Source: Chrysomallon squamiferum
Lineage: Eukaryota > Mollusca > Gastropoda > Neomphalida > Peltospiridae
Direction of reading: 5' to 3'
DNA length: 64,000 nucleotides
NCBI GenBank assembly: GCA_012295275.1
Contig: CM022667.1
Span: forward strand, 15,832,266 to 15,896,265
Positions 11,411-22,924 of the stretch are shown in pieces. The notes beneath the pieces are model-generated. The model was not told where the DNA came from and made no database searches. It was given only the letters and a program-made list of their open reading frames with translations. How positions within the stretch are numbered: position 1 is the first letter of the stretch; each line of letters begins with the position of its first letter. The translations under genes were made by a program, and so were the position numbers.

Positions 11411-14400
11411 AAATGACCCCAGCAGTTACATAAAAGAAATGAAATCTGAATCATAAACAAATTTAACAGTAAACGTGTGTTCGTCGATTAACCAATTTGT
11501 TTACTTTGATTAATAATCAATCAGTTAATTTTAAATCAGTGTTAAAGTATTCACATTTATTATGTATCACAGATCAGTCACCTGTAGAACTGCAGCAATG
11601 CGCACTTCACGTGATTTGTCGAGTCCTTGCAATTTTGGCCATATCAAATTTATCAATCAGTTTATAGACAATGTCACACTGACATACATTCTTCACGTTT
11701 TAGCTTGAAATATATAATATACTGATCCTTTTTTGCTTAATTGAAAGATTCATGAAAATTAGTTCTTTGTTTCTTTTGCTTTTTTTCAGTCAGCATTTCA
11801 TATGAATACATTAAACATCTGTAATAACCAGTAATCCTGTGGTCAACCGTCTTTCAACTATCACACATTCTTTGAACTATTAATTTGTTAGATATGAAAA
11901 TAATGGGGAAAAATCTTAAATTGTTTGAATCTGAATTTATACTGCTTATGTTTGACATCAGTGACGTTCACTTTATTTTATTTATTTATTTCATTTATTT
12001 TATTATTATTTTTAATGAGCAATGGGCAGAATGCTACAAACATCTTAAGAGTATCGAATAGATGAGAAACAGCTTAGTGAATATGACCGTTCACTTGTTT
12101 TCCAGTGTTTTACTCTGTGACTGCAACAAAAATGTAAATCATTATAAATTCTTTAAACCATAAGATGACACTTCGGACCAAAAGAATAGCATAACTTATA
12201 GAATGAGATAGAACGGTAGAATAATAAAAAATATCCCTTAATGAGAAAAAATCCGTTACGGGCATTTCTTAAGGCTTGCGTATATTAATGCATTTTTATG
12301 TTTTGTTCTATTTGATTTGGCTTTATTCGGCGTATTTCACAGTATTTGCATTGAAAAGACATTAGTTTTATACCTGTATGAAGGTTCAGCATTGTTATTA
12401 TTATCATGTTTATATAGTAGTTATTGTTGACGTTAACATGACATGAATTACTGCAGAACTGTTCCAGCTTTGATCCTGTTATTTGCTGTGTTTGTAATAA
12501 TAAAAAAATATATGAAAAAAAAAGAAAGATTAGAAGAATCAATGAGAAAGCAAGTAAGTAAGTAAGTAAATAAGTAAGTAAGTAAGTAAATAAATAAATA
12601 AAAAACCAACAAATAAACAAACCAATTTATTAATGTATTAAGTTTCAGTATTATTATTATTATCATGTTTAAATAGTAGTATTGCTTGACGTATTAATCA
12701 ACCAAAGACATTTTTTGCTACGACTGTTTTATTTACATCTAGCCATTACTCTGATTTGTTTGCCGTCAACATCACGTGAATAACTGCAGACTTGCTGCAT
12801 TATTCATTCTGTCAGCTACTGTATTTGTAGTAATAAACAAACCTATAAAAAATAAACAAGCAAATAACAATGAATGAATAAGTAAATAAATAAATAAATA
12901 AGTAAACAAACCAAGCAACCAATTAACCAATAGAAAATAAATAAAATAAAATAAAATAAATAAATAAATAAACAAACCAATTTATAACTAATCCAGAGAA
13001 ATTATTATGGTTCTTTTTCTTTTGTATATTTGACATTATCTGTATGCATGTCTTTGTTCTGTTCTCGTTCACTAAGACGCTAAGAAAGTTTATATATATT
13101 TTTTTAAATTTTATTATTTGTCAGAAGTATTTGAGAAAGCAGCAGCAACAACAACAACAATAATAACGCATATTAGATAATATTTTGATTAATTTCCTAC
13201 AAATATCTTATCCTTGAATGTTTTAAATACAACTAAACAAAAAAACAAAACAAAAAAGAAACAAACAAAAACAAACACACTATAAGACGAACATAAAAAA
13301 ACAGAAAATTAAGAAAATAATAATAATAATAATAATAACACGACAGAATATATACATTTTTTATCTTTCTTTCTTATTTTCTTTTCTCTAAATTGATATC
13401 TAACCTTTATGCTTAAGTGCAGGATAATGTGTGTTTATGGCTAACTTAAATAAAAATTCAATGGATCTGAATACCTTTCAAATGACTGCCTGATTCTTTT
13501 ACCTCTTATTCTAGTATATAGAGCATAAAGTTCTAACATGGACACGGGAAGGAAGGACGTTAATATAAGTACGTAACATACTACAAGAAAAATACTTAGT
13601 TAGAAAAAATTAACTTAGTTCAGGTTCCGTTAAAACGAATCTCTTAATACACCAGTAATCGCTATTGTCATTTATTCCTCAAAACCATACAACTTGTTTT
13701 CAACTATTAATGAATTTAAAGCATTTGTTACAACTGAAAATAATAATCTTAAAGCCACGTAATGCGAAAAATTCTTAAATGTTGCTCTGTGATTGGAAAA
13801 AAAAGAAGTAAATCTCTATAAATTCTTTAAACCATAAAATGACACTTCGGAGCAAAAGAAGAACATAACTTTTAGAATGAGTTAGAAAGGCAGAATAATT
13901 AAAATATCGCTAAATGACAAAAAAAAAAAAACGTTACGGGCGTTTCTTATTACTGCATTTCTATATTTTGTTCTATTTTTCCTTTATAGCTTGAGACGGG
14001 GTTTTTTTGTTGTTGTTTTTCAGTTTTAATTGATTATTTCTAAATTTCTTTTATTTATTTATTTATTCTTCTCTTAAAGGAAACCTTGTCTTTATTCTTA
14101 ACTGTAAAGAAAAAGAAAAACCAGAATAATAAGAATCAGAATTTCTTTTAATAACCTCCCCAGCAATTACATAAAAGAGATGAAAACTGAAACATAAACA
14201 AATACAAAATCAAACATGTCGATTAGTCATTTTCATAAGGTTGATTAAAAATGAATCATGCATCTTTAAACCAGTGTTAAACTATGCACGTTTATTATGT
14301 TTCATTGGTCACACAGCTGGACAAATGCAGCAATGTGCACTTCACGTGATTTGACCAGTCCTTGCAACCTTGGCCGTATCAGATTTATCAATGAATTTAT

Positions 14401-14530
14401 AGACAGCATGTCACACTGACATAATTTCTTTACGTTTGAAATATATACCATATTGATCCTTTGTATTAGATAAAATACTCACGAAAATCAGTTTTTTTTT
14501 CTTTGTGCTTTGTTTTCAAAAATCTGACAG
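9890..14530 (+). repeat. Cluster of about four 1-kb direct repeats
   Basis: The landmark tgctctgtgactgcaac recurs at about 10022, then in slightly changed form at 11048, 12112 and 13786. A second landmark, cagcaatgcgc followed by ttcacgtgatttg, recurs at about 10517, 11594 and 14328. A third, cttcacgttttagcttgaaa, recurs at 10618, 11690 and in shorter form near 14430. The period is about 1.03-1.07 kb. The third repeat is split by TAAA-tailed modules at 12320-13000. Single copies lie at 49400-50330 and, inverted, at 53070-54240. No long ORF. Poly(A) at 11381-11409 is included. Confidence 0.75.
12320..13000 (+). repeat. TAAA-tailed repeats inserted in the 1-kb repeat cluster
   Basis: Two modules of the same type as those at 8640-9340: one with ttgacgttaacatgacatga, one with gccgtcaacatcacgtgaat. 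Each ends in a TAAGTAAATAAA-type tail. They sit inside the third 1-kb repeat, so they probably arrived after it or were carried in by duplication. ORFs across them are translated tails. Confidence 0.5.
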
Positions 14531-14673
14531 CGCACAATCGTTCTGTTTACCTAACTGCACATAAGTCAGCGAGTAATACAGACCATGTAGTCTTAGATAA
14601 TAACTTAGAAAGGATAAATAAGAACTTAGAAAGGATAATGATAATGAAACAGATACATACCATAGACACAAGA

Positions 14674-14677
<4 letters not shown>

Positions 14678-14757
<80 letters not shown>
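14678..14757. repeat. (GA)n microsatellite at edge of inverted repeat
   Basis: About 40 uninterrupted GA units. The outer edge of the 2-kb inverted repeat lies exactly at its end: homology to the right arm starts at aatcacgttttctcgag. Arg-Glu or Ser-Leu ORFs across it are artefacts. Confidence 0.95.
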
Positions 14758-14760
<3 letters not shown>

Positions 14761-15782
14761 CACGTTTTCTCGAGATAGAATGTACATCGAATGAATACAA
14801 GCAAAGTCAGATGACAATTTATACCCATATTTGGTTTTATGTCACGAATGTTTCCAGAAGAAAAAAAAAAAGAAAGAGAGAGATGATGTTGCAGAAAGTG
14901 TCAGTTTTAAAATGTTAATTTGAACAAAATCCAAAGTCCCTATTTATTTATTTATTCTTTTTTTCTTTTCTTTTTTTTAATTCTAATTTTTTTCCCCTTT
15001 TTTGAATCGCTGTGACCTTATTATGTATTATTATGTATTATTATTATTATTATTTTTTAATTAGTTTTACCACACCCTATCTTTCCAGTTCCCACAAATA
15101 AATAACTACCTACGAAAAATATTTTTACCGCGCCGTAGATTTACATCTAGGTTTATCGTAAGCTGTGATTTAAGCTAACAGATAGGTCTGATTTAACTGT
15201 ATATTGCATTGTAATTTAGATCCATGTCCACCGTTAAATAAAACTGATATGCTTTTATGCTTTTAGATATTTTAAATGATTTAATTTAAAAAAAAAATAT
15301 CTAAACTGAATTCAGAAAGGATCATAATTTAAGCTAAATATTTTTTGTTGTTTAAATATATATTGAGATCTGAATTGAAATTAATGCACGTGAAAAATCA
15401 AATTTATATATCGTTTTAATTCATGTTTCTGTACGGTCTATAATTTGAATTGATACATGAAATTAAGTATTGCACATCTTTTATTTTAAGAATGTCACTG
15501 TTGTTCTAGATTTTAAAAATACTTTTTCATATCATCATAGAAGTGATTTGTTTAGAGTAATGTTAATGATATCTGTATTCCTGATAGATGTCTGCATTTC
15601 TGTGTGATTAACAGCGAGCAATTACATTCATTTATAAATGTATAAATGTTTGAACTTTTTTCTATGTATGTTTATGTGTATTTTCGGAACTACGTTTGCA
15701 ATTGAACGGGAGAGAGACATTGCATGTTTTATATGTGTGTGAGTGTGCGTATAATTGTGCGAGTGTGCGTTTAAGTGTGTGC

Positions 15783-15844
<62 letters not shown>

Positions 15845-17000
15845 ATTCTTTATGTAATCCACGTTATTACGTTTCAATGTATTATGATAGCTATACATCT
15901 CTACCAGATTATCAACGAGCGTGAAGTAGGCTACAGTACGGAGATGTGTAGAGGAATGTTTACAATATCTCTTTATCTCCAGATTTTTTTTAACTGTTTG
16001 TCTGTACTGTATGTACATCTGTCTGCCTGTCTGTCCATCCATTGTCCTGCATTAATCCAGTAAAGACTCTGTATCAGTTCCTCAGTCTATCTTTCTATCT
16101 GTTTCTCTCTGTCTGTCCATTTTTCTATATTTATCAATTTATATGTATCAGTAATTACATGTGTGTGTTTCTGTCTCTCTGTCAAAGTGTTTCTATATTT
16201 TTCTCTCTGTCTGTATATCTATTTGTCTGTCTCTCTTGTACTTCCAATATTTTCTAATTCTATTTTTGTTGTGTGTTATTGTATCTGTCTGAGTCCGTGT
16301 GTTTGTATGGGTGTCTATGACATACAAGTAGTGGGAAATGTAGGTTCATGCACTGAACAGGTTGTCAAAATACAAATATAATAACTATTTTTATTACAAA
16401 ATATAATTTTTATAAATGTGTTCATCTCTTTAAATAAAACTGGTAGCACTGGAATGAAAAATTTCAACCAAGAATCTTTTTTTTTTTTGTTTATTGATTG
16501 CAATGTTTTAGGACGGCACTGCGATTTGAAGACTGAATTTTCTATCTACCAGTTCTAACGTGATGAAGTGAAAATGATATCACACCACGTTACCCGTCAA
16601 GATTTATAAATTTATTTTTCTACCAGAAGCTGTATTAACATTTGTATTTTTTTCTCATCATTTTTGACATCAGAGGAGCTACGCAGACCTGGTCTAGACA
16701 GATATTCACATTGATGTGTATATTACATCCAAGAGGGATGACTGTGGTATGTCACAAAGTCCAGTTAAGAACTTTGCTGACAGTTAACCAACTGATGGGT
16801 TGCCACTTTACTAAATTATTTCCTACAGCCAATAATATTAACAATGGTCTAAGCAATACAGTTTTCAAATTGTTATACAGATAAATATAATTTTACTAAA
16901 AACATAAATTATACATATATTTGGTTTTGCGTCTCGTCTTTTCTTTTTTTAATTCTGTTTTGCTTCTTCTAATTTCTTTTTTTTCTTCTATTTTTTTCTT
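14758..17000 (+). repeat. Inverted repeat, left arm (unit 1)
   Basis: Reverse-complement match to about 19800-21862. Landmarks include ctcgagatagaatgtacatc at 14769 against gatgtacattctatctcgag at 21827, the (GA)n at 15789-15841 against the (CT)n at 20788-20868, and aaccaactgatgggttgcca at 16786. It is about 2.2 kb long and imperfect. The unit 1 right arm lacks about 250 bp (counterpart of about 16110-16400) that the unit 2 right arm keeps. No credible gene: the ORF at 16642-16884 has an antisense counterpart in the other arm that differs by indels. Confidence 0.85.
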
Positions 17001-17460
17001 TTTTGCTTCTTCCACTTTTACTTTTTTCTCTTCATTCTTTAATTCTGTTTTGCTTCTTCTAATTTCTTTTTCTTCTATTTTTTTTTTCTTCATCATTCTT
17101 TTCTTTCTTTTCTCTTCAGAGTCTTTTTTTGCTCTGTTTCTTTTTTCTTTTTTTTTCTTTTTCTTTAATTCTGTTTTGCTTTTCTTCTTCTTTTTTTCTT
17201 CATTTTTAATTCTTTTTGCTTCTAATTTCTTTTTTTCTTCTATTTTTTTTCTGTTTTGCTTTCATCATTTTTCTTTTTTTCTTTTTTCAGAGTCTTTTCC
17301 CTTTTTCTGTTTCTTGTTCTTTTTTCTTTCACTTCATCTTCTTCTTTAAATTCTGTTTTAATTATGCATTACAGAAACAGTCACGCATTTCTTCTATTTT
17401 TCCTTCATTCTTTAATTCTGTTTTTGCTTCTTCTAATTTCTTTTCTTCTATTTTTCTTCA
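16930..17460. repeat. Polypyrimidine minisatellite (unit 1)
   Basis: Degenerate tandem copies built from ttctttaattctg, ttttgcttcttctaatttc and tttttcttctat. It is almost pure C/T on the plus strand. The same array is cleaner and longer in unit 2 (34001-34620). A single ancestral-looking copy sits in the right inverted-repeat arm (about 19800-19910, complement), which suggests that it expanded from arm sequence. ORFs on either strand are translated repeat. Confidence 0.8.
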
Positions 17461-18261
17461 CACACACACACACACACACCACAGTGTTTTTTAATATTTT
17501 ATACATTACAGACACCACCTTGCCCATAATATTTACCTTCACTTACTTAGGTAGATAAATACGTATTTCGTTATACTGAATAAAAGAAAGACTGACAATT
17601 TTCACGCATAGACACACACATGCACGCACAGACTGATAGATAGATAAATAGCTAGATAGATAGATGTAATTTCTCGACATATTGCCTGAAATGAAAGATG
17701 CATCATTTATTTTGCCTGTACAACAACAACAAAAAAAGACAACAAAAAACAACAACAACAACAAACAAAAGCCGAACTGTAAGGACGCTCGCACCTGAGC
17801 GATATCATTAAGAAGGCTTAAAAGTAAATAAATAAATAAATAAATAAATAGACGCTTGTAGACAACTGATAGTTGTTGGACCCGACCGTTTACGCCAGTG
17901 AAATCGAGTTCGACAGATGACATATTCAACTCTAGCAATAGAACACACGTAAATATACCGTTAGTAGAACTGGGCCAGACTTTTGTGGGAATTTCACTGT
18001 TACCACTTTTTGGTGATGGAAGTTATGTTAAGTTAGATCGTGAATCGGTGATTAAGCATGCATGTATATATGTTTGTATGTTCTGATGTGTTTCTGTGTG
18101 TATATATATGTATGTATATGGTTGTATGCTTATATGTATGTATGTATCTATGTATGTATTTATGTATGTATGTATGTATGTATGTATGTATGTATGTATA
18201 AATGTGTTAATGCATGGATGAATAATAGATGGACTTAAATAATGAATAATATTATAAATAA

Positions 18262-18320
<59 letters not shown>

Positions 18321-19409
18321 TTTTCTGGGAGGGCTAGGTTGTAACATGGATTATAATGGGAAACATTTATTATTATTATTATTATTATTAGTCGCGATGA
18401 TGACATATTATTTCAGTTGAAATTAGTTGTGTCATGATCTGGTGAATGGCGGAATAACGTGAGAGTGACAAATATAGTGACAGAAAGGTGAACGACATTA
18501 CACCGGTATATTCTGATACATTTGTGTCTGTCTTCTTGTATGTCCGTACGTGCGTTTTACTTAAGCATATAAGATGACTGTAACAAAGATTTTAACGAGC
18601 CAATTGGAAATTTCCATATATGAACTTTCAAACTGGATTTTTACTGGGAGAATCCAATGGCCTACTTTTATTTTTCAATCAGGGCGTCTCTCACAGTCTT
18701 TTCACGTGATCACATAGGTAAATAATAATACCCAAACAATCTAAAAAAAAAAAAAAACAACAAAAAAAACATTGTTCATCAAAAAAAAAAAAAAAAAAAA
18801 AAGGTGGAATCTGTCTCCTAGTGGCAACAAGAAATGAATTTGTGATGAGAGTGTAAAGAATTTAAGAAGAAGAAAAAATCTGTAGTCTCACAGTTGACAA
18901 TGTCTGTTGTATAGGTGTCAGTTGTTCGTTCGTGTGTATGTTTGTGTTGTAACTTTATATAGTACTGATGGCAAATAAGAGTTTTTGTTTAACGTTGTGA
19001 AATTTGCTGTATCATAATATTATAGACAAAGGAAAAAAAAATACATAGCTTAGTAATAATGATGACGACGATAACGAATACCTTAATTTTCTTGATGAAA
19101 TCAGATGTGACTGTTCAGTGATTTGGTGCTTTATTTATAATTATAGCTGCAAGCAAGATTCATAAAATATATCACATTGTTGTATTGACTAAATATTCAT
19201 ATAATTAAGCAATAACGTACGTTAAATACCACTGTATGTTAGTAACCTCAACATTTGGCGAATTTTTATTAGCTTCATATTCTAACAGTACAAGAGACAT
19301 TGCATTTCTTCTTTAAAGAACATGTTGTTGTACGAGTGAATGATCTTATTAAATTATTTATTTTTCGAGTTATTATTTTATTGTTGTGCGCGAGCTGTCA
19401 TGGCTCATA
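17461..19409. other. Spacer between inverted-repeat arms, no gene
   Basis: Closely matches 34730-36655 in unit 2. It holds (CA)n at 17460-17478, (TATG)n at about 18120-18200, (GT)n at 18266-18317 and (ATT)n at 18368-18390, plus A-rich runs at 18743-18802. An ORF at 17898-18086 looks protein-like at first, but its unit 2 counterpart has an in-frame stop (ataTAActg near 35248), so I do not call it. Confidence 0.6.
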
Positions 19410-19730
19410 ACAAAGTATAACAATAACATAATACTTTTACAATACATTTCAACGCCGCATTTTATTCCTCATCAATTAGAGTTGTGACGTCAGCATGTAT
19501 CAGTCGGTCTGTCAGCATGGGTCTTGTTTCTTTTTTCTTTTTTTCTGACATCACGTCAGATAATGACGTCACGAACGCAGCATTATTTTAAGACTACTCA
19601 TTGGTGGGCATACTTCATTATTAATAAAGACCACACGTCAAATCAAATAAAGCGGTTCTTGGATGTATTCACAGTATTCGTTTCAATAAAAACAGACTTT
19701 AAATAAAAACATTTTTATTTTCCTTTTTAT
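19410..19730. promoter_or_regulatory. Conserved block with paired CRE-type sites (unit 1)
   Basis: Two perfect TGACGTCA palindromes (19485-19492 and 19564-19571), plus TCACGTCA at 19551-19558, lie within about 90 bp. The block is present in unit 2 (36656-36990) and, more diverged, in unit 3 (51280-51640), where both palindromes are unchanged. CREB/ATF-family bZIP factors bind this motif. The block is about 2.9 kb upstream of the possible first exon of copy 2, so an enhancer role is plausible but inferred. Confidence 0.5.
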
Positions 19731-19799
19731 TATTTTTTTTTTCTCCTTCTTTTAATAAGTGGTTGTATATGAATATGTCTGTAAATGATATTTGAATTT

Positions 19800-20325
19800 C
19801 TATAAGAAGAAAAAGAAGGAGAAGAAAAAGAAATTATAAGAAGCAAAACATAATTAAAGAACGCAAAGAAATAATAAAAGTGGAAGTAAAAAGGAGAAAA
19901 GAAGAAAGGCAAAACCAAATATATGTAAAATTTATGTTTTTAATAAAATTATAATTATCTGTATTACAATTTGAAAACTGTATTGCTTTGACCATTGTTA
20001 ATATTATTGGCTGTAGGAAATAATTTAGTAAGTAGCAACCCATCAGTTGGTTAACCGTCAGCAAAGTTCTTAACTGGACTTTGTGACATACCACAGTCAT
20101 CGCTCTTGGATGTAATATACACATCAATGTGAAAATCTGTCTAGACCAGATCTGATGTCAAAAATGATGAGAAAAAAATACAAATGTTAATACAGCTTCT
20201 GGTAGAAAAATAAATTTATAAATCTTGACGGGTAACGTGGTGTGATATCATTTTCACTTCATCACGTTAGAACTGGTAGATAGAAAATTCAGTCTTCAAA
20301 TCGCAGTGCGGTCCTAAAATATTGC

Positions 20326-20357
<32 letters not shown>

Positions 20358-20781
20358 TATTCTTGGTTCTAATGTTTCATTCCAATGCTACCAGTTATAT
20401 TTTGTAATAAAAATAGTAATTATATTTGTATTTTGACATTTCCTAATACTTGTATGTCATACACAGACACACACACAGACACACGGACTCAAATAAATAT
20501 ACAAAAATGGACAGACAGAGAGAAACAGATAGAAACATAGACTGAGGGACTGATCCGGAGTGTTTACTGGATTAATGCAGGACAATGGATGGACAGACAG
20601 GCAGACAGATGTACATACAGTACAGACAAACTGTTATAAAAATCTGGAGATAAACAGATATTGTAAACATTCCTCTACACATCTCCGTACTGTAGCCTAC
20701 TTCACGCTCGTTGATAATCTGGTAGAGGTGTATAGCTATCATAATACATTGAAACGTAATAACGTGGATTACATAAAGAAT

Positions 20782-20872
<91 letters not shown>

Positions 20873-21862
20873 CACACACACTTATACGCACACTCACACA
20901 CATATAAAACATGCAATGTCTCTCTCCTGTTCAATTGCAAACGTAGTTCCGAAAATACACATAAACATACATAGAAAAAAATTCAAACATTTATATATTT
21001 ATAAGTGAATGTAATTGCTCGCTGTTAATCACTCAGAAATGCAGACATCTATCAGGAATACAGATATTATTAACATTACTCTTAATAAATTACTTCTATG
21101 ATGATGTGAAAAAGTATTTTTAAAATCTAGAACAACAGTGACATTCTTAAAAATAAAAGATGTGCAATACTTACTTTCATGTATCAATTCAAATTATTGA
21201 CCGTACAGAAACATGAATTAAAACGATATACAAATTTAATTTTTCAAGTGCCCTAATTTCAATTCAGATTTCATATATATTTAAACAACAAAAAATATTT
21301 TGCTTAAATTATGATCCTTTCTGAATTCAGTTTAGATATTTATTTTTTTAATTAAATTATTTAAAATATCTAAAAGCATAAAAATATATCAGTTTTATTT
21401 AACGGTGGACATGGATCTAAATTACAATGCAATATACAGTTAAATCAGACCTATCTGTTAGTTTAAATCACAGCTTACGATAAACTTAGATGTAAATCTA
21501 CGGCGCGAAGGTAGTTATTTATTTCTGTGAACTGGAAAGACAGGCTGTGATAAAACTAATTAAAATAATAATAATAATAATACATAATAATACATAATAC
21601 GGTCACAGCGATTCAAAAAAGGGGAAAAAAATTAAAATTAAAAAAAGAAAAGAAAAAAAGAATAAATAAATAAGTAGGGACTTTGGATTTTGTTCAAATT
21701 AACATTTTAAAACTGACACTTTCTGCAACATCATCTCTCTCTTCCTCTTTTTTTTCTTCTGGAAACATTCGTGACATAAAACCAAATATGGGTATAAATT
21801 GTCATCTGACTTTGCTTGTAATCATTCGATGTACATTCTATCTCGAGAAAACGTGATTTTCA
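19800..21862 (-). repeat. Inverted repeat, right arm (unit 1)
   Basis: Reverse complement of about 14758-17000. It contains poly(A) at 20325-20353 and an 80-bp (CT)n tract at 20788-20868. It ends at ctcgagaaaacgtgatt, where the left arm ends against its (GA)n tract. Together the arms could pair into a 2-kb stem with a loop of about 2.8 kb. Confidence 0.85.
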
Positions 21863-22483
21863 GAAGCGCTCAAGCGAAATATTGTTTAGTGCAGATAATC
21901 ATTATACTAAAACAAAATTCTGGCTAAACTTTACAGAAATTAGTATCAAAGTGTACAGAAAAAAACATCTGCTGTTAAATTGACTTAGTCTGAAGGTATG
22001 ATAACAAATTTTTTGTTGTATTTTGTTTTTTGAAATTCTAATTTATAACTGATTACTTTTCCTTTATTTTAACAGGCAACAAAATTATTTTTTCAAAACT
22101 TTCTGTTTATAATTATAATTGTTTCTTTAATTATCAAAAATATTTTTAAAATTTTTCTAATCATTTCTTACTCGTATAATACTATGAGTATTATATATTA
22201 TCTGCTTTATAACTAAAAAACATTTCTACTAAGTTTTATAGATTTTTAAAATCTTTCTTCTCTTTACGTGTTTTTGCACTATTTATGTATTAGACTCTTA
22301 ATTACTGTTGTTCATATTTTCAATAGAACGTTCATTCATTATTAATTATTAATGATATAATGCTGTTTAGGAAGTGAAAAAAAAAAATTACGAAGCGTTT
22401 GCATTCCAAATTAATTTAAAAATTTTGTTTTAAATTCTTTTTTAATTTTTCGTAAAAGATTATTTTTCTCATTTTTATTTCAG
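21863..22483. other. AT-rich sequence upstream of candidate exon, copy 2
   Basis: Very AT-rich and near-identical to 39331-39956. It ends in a polypyrimidine stretch and an acceptor-like atttcag. No promoter element could be singled out in this composition. Confidence 0.5.
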
Positions 22484-22523
22484 AAATTTATAAATTTGTC
22501 AGCGAGAAGGTTCTTCAGAAACC
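22484..22523 (+). other. Candidate upstream 40-nt exon of SLC26 copy 2
   Basis: Bounded by tttttatttcag on the left and a consensus donor gtaagtatg on the right. If joined to the acceptor at 24711, the frame leading into the microexon ATG stays open across this exon (phase 2 end). The only difference from the unit 2 counterpart (39957-39996) is CTT to CTG, which would be silent in that frame. It could be a 5' UTR exon or coding. Forty open bases and one silent change are weak evidence, so this is a proposal only. Confidence 0.35.
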
Positions 22524-22888
22524 GTAAGTATGAAATAATTATAACAGTTATACAATATAACCAGCGGGCAACAACACACATGTATCAACAACTAAAACTC
22601 ACTGCTGCAGGGGTTTTAACTGTATGGCAAAACATTATTTGTGCGTGGATTATATTAATTCTTACAGATTTTCCTTATTTACTCACTTATTTATTTATTT
22701 ATTTAATACTTTAATTACTAAATTATTTATTATAATTTCAAAAAGAATGCCATGAACAAAAGCCATGAACTTTAATTTTCTACAGTATTTTCTCGTATTT
22801 ATTTATTACTTTAATTTTCTAGACTATTTTCTCGTATTTATTTATTACTTTAATTTTCTACACTATTTTCTCGTATTTATTTTTTAAA

Positions 22889-22924
<36 letters not shown>

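Noticed and set aside
14503-14800. Arg-Glu and Ser-Leu repeat ORFs across (GA)n, and similar ones at 15662-16063, 20560-20907, 38040-38504 and 50899-51246
   Set aside because: Translations of dinucleotide repeats; the flanking parts are not conserved between units.
16642-16884. ORF with HPRGMTVVCHKVQLRTLL in the left inverted-repeat arm, antisense versions at 19834-20127 and 37249-37458
   Set aside because: Copies differ by indels that change the reading frame at the ends. There is no start context, known family or splice structure. It is better explained as arm sequence.
16896-17096. Lys/Glu-rich ORF (EIRRSKTELKNEEK-type), also at 34013-34273
   Set aside because: It is a translated polypyrimidine minisatellite with a period near 56 bp, which changes frame from copy to copy.
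17898-18086. Protein-like 62-codon ORF in the spacer
   Set aside because: The unit 2 counterpart has an in-frame stop and there are no splice or start signals shared between units.
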